Below, piece after piece: positions 6,687-9,685 of a stretch of DNA of 9,685 bases. This DNA comes from a bacterium. Its GTDB lineage: Bacteria; Zhuqueibacterota; Zhuqueibacteria; Thermofontimicrobiales; Thermofontimicrobiaceae. The stretch is taken from contig DSAU01000379.1 of the NCBI GenBank assembly GCA_011046315.1, positions 1-9,685 of the forward strand. Reading direction: 5' to 3'. The notes beneath the pieces are model-generated. The model was given only the letters and a program-made list of their open reading frames with translations, had not been told where the DNA came from and made no database searches. The position numbers and the translations under genes were made by a program. The stretch's first letter is position 1. Each line of letters opens with the position of its first letter.

Positions 6687-9389
6687 TTAAAACTCGATTG
6701 ATACACCGACCTGTACTTCCCGCGGAGCAGAATAAAAGTCCGGTCGGACAAAATAGTCTTCCAGTTCATTGATTCCGCGCGGGTGTAAATAGCTCTGATG
6801 GAATGGTGTCAGTGAATAACCAGCGCGGCCTGTATCCGGAAATACTTCAAGCTCGTTTAATCGGTCAAAAACGTTGAAGACACGTACAAATCCAGTATAG
6901 CGCAGCCCGGCGATTTTAAATATTTTAAAATAATAAAGATCAAAACTCAAAAACAGCGGTTTTCGGGAATTGTTTTCAATATAAGCGCCAGAACCGTAAA
7001 CCGATGTATATGGAAAGCCGGTCGCGACCCTGCCAATCACACTAATATTATAATCGGCTGCCCTGCCGAACGATAATGTAGCGTTGATTTGGTGGCGACG
7101 ATCCCAGTCTAACGGTCGCATTTGCTTCAGTGTTTCTTTTCCTGCCTGAGCATTCAGAAAAGTATCGTTGGGATCCGAAGCATTTCCTTTGGCGACCTGA
7201 AATGTATAATCAACCGACGCGCCGACTCCTATAATACCCTCGGTTTGACGCTTTTCCAGTGAAACTGTGATACCTTTAACGTTGGCGTAATCCCGATTGA
7301 TGTAGCGTGAATAATAGCCGCCGGTGTAGAGCAACAGCACTTCAGTGCTGAGCAAATTTCGAATATCTTTGCGGTAGGCGGTGGCATTCAGCGCAAAGTT
7401 GTCGGAAAGCTGTTGTTGCAAACCGATTTCATAGATAACCGTTTTTTGAGGCTTCAACGACGCATTACCCAGTATATTAAGGGTGCTGTTGGGCGGTGGA
7501 GAAACGGTGCTCTGCAGCAGATAGAGCTCGAAGTCAGGATTTACATAGAGATAATCCAGATTCGGAATTTGAAAAAAATGTCCGTACGAAACATGGATTA
7601 CCCCATTGCTCGAGATCGGATAAGCCAGCCCAAAGCGTGGACTGAATTGAGTCGAAGTCGTTGCTGTTTCACGCGGCGATGTCGTCGGATTGGTGAAGTC
7701 GGTCGGCAATTCACCATCAGGGTTAAAATAATCAAACCGAATGCCGGCATTGACGATCATGTAATCAAATTCCATCTTGTCCTGAATATATGCCGCGAAA
7801 TCTTTTGGGTAATGGGTGTACTGATTGTTGTTAAATGAAGTTGGCGCGGGAATGCGACGTTTGCTATCGGGTACGACTTCGAATTCATGTAGCCACAGCT
7901 TATGGCGTTTTGCCTCGACGCCGAATTTAACCTGGTGTGCATTGCTGATTTGAGCAGTCAGGTCAAATTTACCGGTGGTGGTGTTGGTACTCCGCTGGAA
8001 ATTCCACATTTGCATACCGCCGGTCAAAAATGCATTGGCGCCAGAATCCTGCAATCGGCGAACCGGTACGTATCGCGGATCGTACGGATCTTCATAGACG
8101 TATTGTTTGTATGTATTTAAAAAGTTGTTAATTTTCAATGTAAAAAATGCCCGTTCACTGAGCATATGAGTCCAGATCAGGCTATTATTATAACCGCTTG
8201 TAACTCGCTGGTAATCTCCGTTCGGATTAAGTCGAAAGCGGTGGTCGTAATTTTTATGACTCATATCCTGCCAAAGCAGTTCATAATTGAGTTTGTCTGA
8301 TGCGGTTAGTTTATAGGTCAATTTCAACATGGTATTGATGCGCCTGGAAGGCGCCATCGGAACCGGTTTGGCTTCAGCAATGAGCTGTTGCGCCAGCTGT
8401 TTTGAAAATTGATAAGTTTCGCCGTGGGACATGATCGTCCATTCGTCCATATCTGAAGCGATAAAATCGGACTGATCTGATGGCTCAAATACGTCTTTTC
8501 CGTAAATATAGCCCTCTTTATCAAACCATCTGCCGGTAATATAAAAATTCAGTTTGTTGTTCAACAGGGGGAGCGGTCCGCTCAGGCTGGCTTCAAAGTT
8601 ATAAGTTGGATTAAATTTGTCGATATTCCAGAAAACGTCCTTGTTGTTGCTGAAATAGTTTCCCAGATAGGCTGATATTTCACCGTTGTATTTATCGCCG
8701 CCTTCTTTGGTGACAATGTTTACAACTCCGGACATCGCCTGTCCGTATTCAGCATTAAAGGTTCCGCTGATGACTTCCAGTTCGGCAATAGCGTTGTTTT
8801 CTACCTGAAATGCATAAGATCCGGAATAAACATCATTCACCGGAAGCCCATTGATCATGTACATCACTTCTCCGCGTCTGCCGCCTCTGAAATGGCCATC
8901 GACAACGCCGGCTTGAAGATTGACGACATCTTCAAAATGATCAACCGGTAGCCTGGCAATGGTTTCCGAACCAATCACGGCTTCACTCGATGTCAGATCC
9001 ATCTGAACCATCGGCCTTTCGGCGACGATCATCACCTCCTCGCCCATTTCGAGAACCGTGGTTTCAAGTTGGAAATCCTGTTTTGTTGTTAAATCAATGG
9101 AGATTTTGACATTTTCATAGCGGGTGCTTTTGTAGCCCATCATCTCTGCCCTGACAGTGTAAATTCCTGGGGCAATCATCATAATGATATATTTTCCGTC
9201 AAGATCACAAGCAGCACCCAGGGTTGTGCCTTCAATAATCACATTGGCGCCAGGTAAAGGCTCTCCGCTTTGTTTGTCAACAACCCTTCCGGTTAACTTA
9301 CCGGTAGTGCCTGCGATAAGATTATGGTGAATTATAAATACGGACATTATTAGAATGATGAGAAATTTGAGGGATTTGGTCGTTCCCAT
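6687..9389 (-). CDS. TonB-dependent outer-membrane receptor with N-terminal CarboxypepD_reg-like domain
   Basis: This complete 900-aa protein is an active importer of the outer membrane, driven by the TonB-ExbB-ExbD system; its substrate is not known. Residues 1-26 are a signal peptide (NLIA-G cleavage). Residues ~30-109 form the carboxypeptidase regulatory-like beta-sandwich (GKLTGRVVDKQSGEPLPGANV, then GYKSTRY) typical of SusC-like and related receptors. A TonB-box candidate, EEVMIVAE, is at 117-124. The plug domain (~125-230) shows LPVDHFEDVVNLQAGVV, the RGGRRGEVMYMINGLPVND block and GVVNIVTKEGG. The rest is a beta-barrel with alternating aromatic strands that ends in a terminal phenylalanine (VGVSIEF), the usual signal for outer-membrane insertion. 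Its length fits the family. The start is supported by AAGGG (9401-9397) seven bases upstream of the ATG and by the signal peptide. It follows a terminator, so it probably starts its own transcription unit. No SusD gene follows; the next gene encodes a different large secreted protein. Confidence 0.96.
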   Translation of the reverse strand: MGTTKSLKFLIILIMSVFIIHHNLIAGTTGKLTGRVVDKQSGEPLPGANVIIEGTTLGAACDLDGKYIIMMIAPGIYTVRAEMMGYKSTRYENVKISIDLTTKQDFQLETTVLEMGEEVMIVAERPMVQMDLTSSEAVIGSETIARLPVDHFEDVVNLQAGVVDGHFRGGRRGEVMYMINGLPVNDVYSGSYAFQVENNAIAELEVISGTFNAEYGQAMSGVVNIVTKEGGDKYNGEISAYLGNYFSNNKDVFWNIDKFNPTYNFEASLSGPLPLLNNKLNFYITGRWFDKEGYIYGKDVFEPSDQSDFIASDMDEWTIMSHGETYQFSKQLAQQLIAEAKPVPMAPSRRINTMLKLTYKLTASDKLNYELLWQDMSHKNYDHRFRLNPNGDYQRVTSGYNNSLIWTHMLSERAFFTLKINNFLNTYKQYVYEDPYDPRYVPVRRLQDSGANAFLTGGMQMWNFQRSTNTTTGKFDLTAQISNAHQVKFGVEAKRHKLWLHEFEVVPDSKRRIPAPTSFNNNQYTHYPKDFAAYIQDKMEFDYMIVNAGIRFDYFNPDGELPTDFTNPTTSPRETATTSTQFSPRFGLAYPISSNGVIHVSYGHFFQIPNLDYLYVNPDFELYLLQSTVSPPPNSTLNILGNASLKPQKTVIYEIGLQQQLSDNFALNATAYRKDIRNLLSTEVLLLYTGGYYSRYINRDYANVKGITVSLEKRQTEGIIGVGASVDYTFQVAKGNASDPNDTFLNAQAGKETLKQMRPLDWDRRHQINATLSFGRAADYNISVIGRVATGFPYTSVYGSGAYIENNSRKPLFLSFDLYYFKIFKIAGLRYTGFVRVFNVFDRLNELEVFPDTGRAGYSLTPFHQSYLHPRGINELEDYFVRPDFYSAPREVQVGVSIEF

Positions 9390-9427
9390 TCTTCTGCCCT
9401 TTCTAAAAATGTTGGGGTGACGTGGCT

Positions 9428-9467
9428 AAAAATAGACACCGGATATTATTTTTCAATATCCGGTGTC
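9428..9467 (-). terminator. Rho-independent terminator of the upstream (partial) gene
   Basis: A perfect 13-bp stem, GACACCGGATATT (9435-9447) with AATATCCGGTGTC (9455-9467), encloses a 7-base loop. On the minus strand it is followed by TATTTTT (9434-9428). It starts 17 bases after the stop codon of the gene at 9485-9685, so it fits an intrinsic terminator for that gene. A weak U tract (five T in a row after TA) makes full efficiency uncertain. Confidence 0.85.
9429..9456 (-). promoter_or_regulatory. Possible promoter of the receptor gene, overlapping the terminator
   Basis: Only 38 bp separate the end of the terminator from the receptor ATG, so a promoter for the receptor must lie very close to or inside the hairpin. 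On the minus strand TTGAAA (9456-9451) sits 16 bases from TATTTT (9434-9429), matching the sigma70 boxes 5/6 and 4/6. Transcription would start near 9421 with a leader of about 32 bases. The AT content makes chance matches likely, and the alternative is partial read-through of the terminator. Confidence 0.22.
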
Positions 9468-9484
9468 CACCATTATGCAGGTCG

Positions 9485-9685
9485 TTACTTAATCAGCGTC
9501 ATTCTTCTGGCAGTCATAAAATTACCACTGCGCAGGGTGAGAATATAGACGCCAGAGGACAGCACATGACCAGCATCATCTCTTCCGTCCCATTCGATCA
9601 GATGGGTGCCGGCGTTGCGGACTCCATCGATCAAGGTTCTGACTTTTTGACCCATCAAATTGTAAATTTCGATCTGAATTTTGCC
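9485..9685 (-). CDS. C-terminal end of a secreted protein: FlgD-like / type IX-type sorting domain (5' part outside the window)
   Basis: Sixty-six codons and a TAA stop (9487-9485) are open to the window edge. The translation begins GKIQIEIYNLMGQKVRTLI, then shows NAGTHLIEWDGRDDAG, LSSGVYILTLRSG and ends RRMTLIK. This is the classic second half of the FlgD Ig-like or Por-secretion-system C-terminal domain: the YN-xx-G-x-x-V-x-x-L strand, the H-xx-x-W-D-G-R-D turn, and the SGVY(I/F) strand. Such domains direct or tether extracellular proteins in the Bacteroidetes/Calditrichota sphere. What the rest of the protein does cannot be judged here. A strong terminator follows at once, so this is the last gene of its unit. 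Confidence 0.88.
   Translation of the reverse strand, partial: GKIQIEIYNLMGQKVRTLIDGVRNAGTHLIEWDGRDDAGHVLSSGVYILTLRSGNFMTARRMTLIK

Noticed and set aside
7413..7838. Plus-strand 141-codon open frame
   Set aside because: Antisense to the beta-barrel of the receptor; translation is basic and low in structure with no domain.

Overview
The window carries four protein genes, all read from the minus strand, so transcription runs from high to low coordinates. In that order they are: the C-terminal end of a secreted protein (cut by the window edge at 9685), a complete TonB-dependent outer-membrane receptor of 900 aa, a complete secreted protein of 1091 aa with calcium-binding-type loops, and a secreted multidomain protein whose last residues are cut by the window edge at position 1. 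No tRNA, rRNA, transposase or CRISPR array was seen.

The source is a Gram-negative bacterium. It has an outer-membrane receptor with a CarboxypepD_reg-like N-terminal domain. It also has three exported proteins with FlgD-like or type IX secretion-like C-terminal domains; the best is the NYPNPFN-type domain at 1-190. The combination of these features with recognisable Shine-Dalgarno sequences (GGAG, AAGGG), moderate GC content and W/D/Y-rich proteins with CEWP and PNPY motifs points to the Fibrobacteres-Chlorobi-Bacteroidetes neighbourhood. Calditrichota, KSB1-like, Ignavibacteria or Marinimicrobia-type lineages fit better than classical Bacteroidetes. This placement is an inference from protein style, not a phylogenetic result.

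Layout: 9485-9685 is the C-terminal sorting domain of an upstream gene, followed by a strong 13-bp hairpin terminator (9428-9467). The receptor occupies 6687-9389. Between the receptor and the 1091-aa gene lies a 229-bp spacer. It contains a 146-bp element bounded by near-perfect 17-bp inverted repeats with two GC-rich hairpins inside, then an AT-rich stretch with a perfect TATAAT box. The 1091-aa gene is 3182-6457. After a 91-bp spacer comes the gene at 1-3090, which encodes a signal peptide, a large putative alpha-helical, enzyme-like module of unrecognised family, a beta-sandwich, two Ig-like domains, a LamG/concanavalin-like domain and the start of a sorting domain.

Working picture (inference): an envelope system in which the TonB receptor imports a substrate, the 1091-aa protein is a secreted or surface partner, and the 1030+-aa protein is a surface or extracellular, possibly carbohydrate-active, protein. 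No SusD-like protein is visible. The most interesting points are the unnamed modules in the two large secreted proteins and the structured intergenic element.
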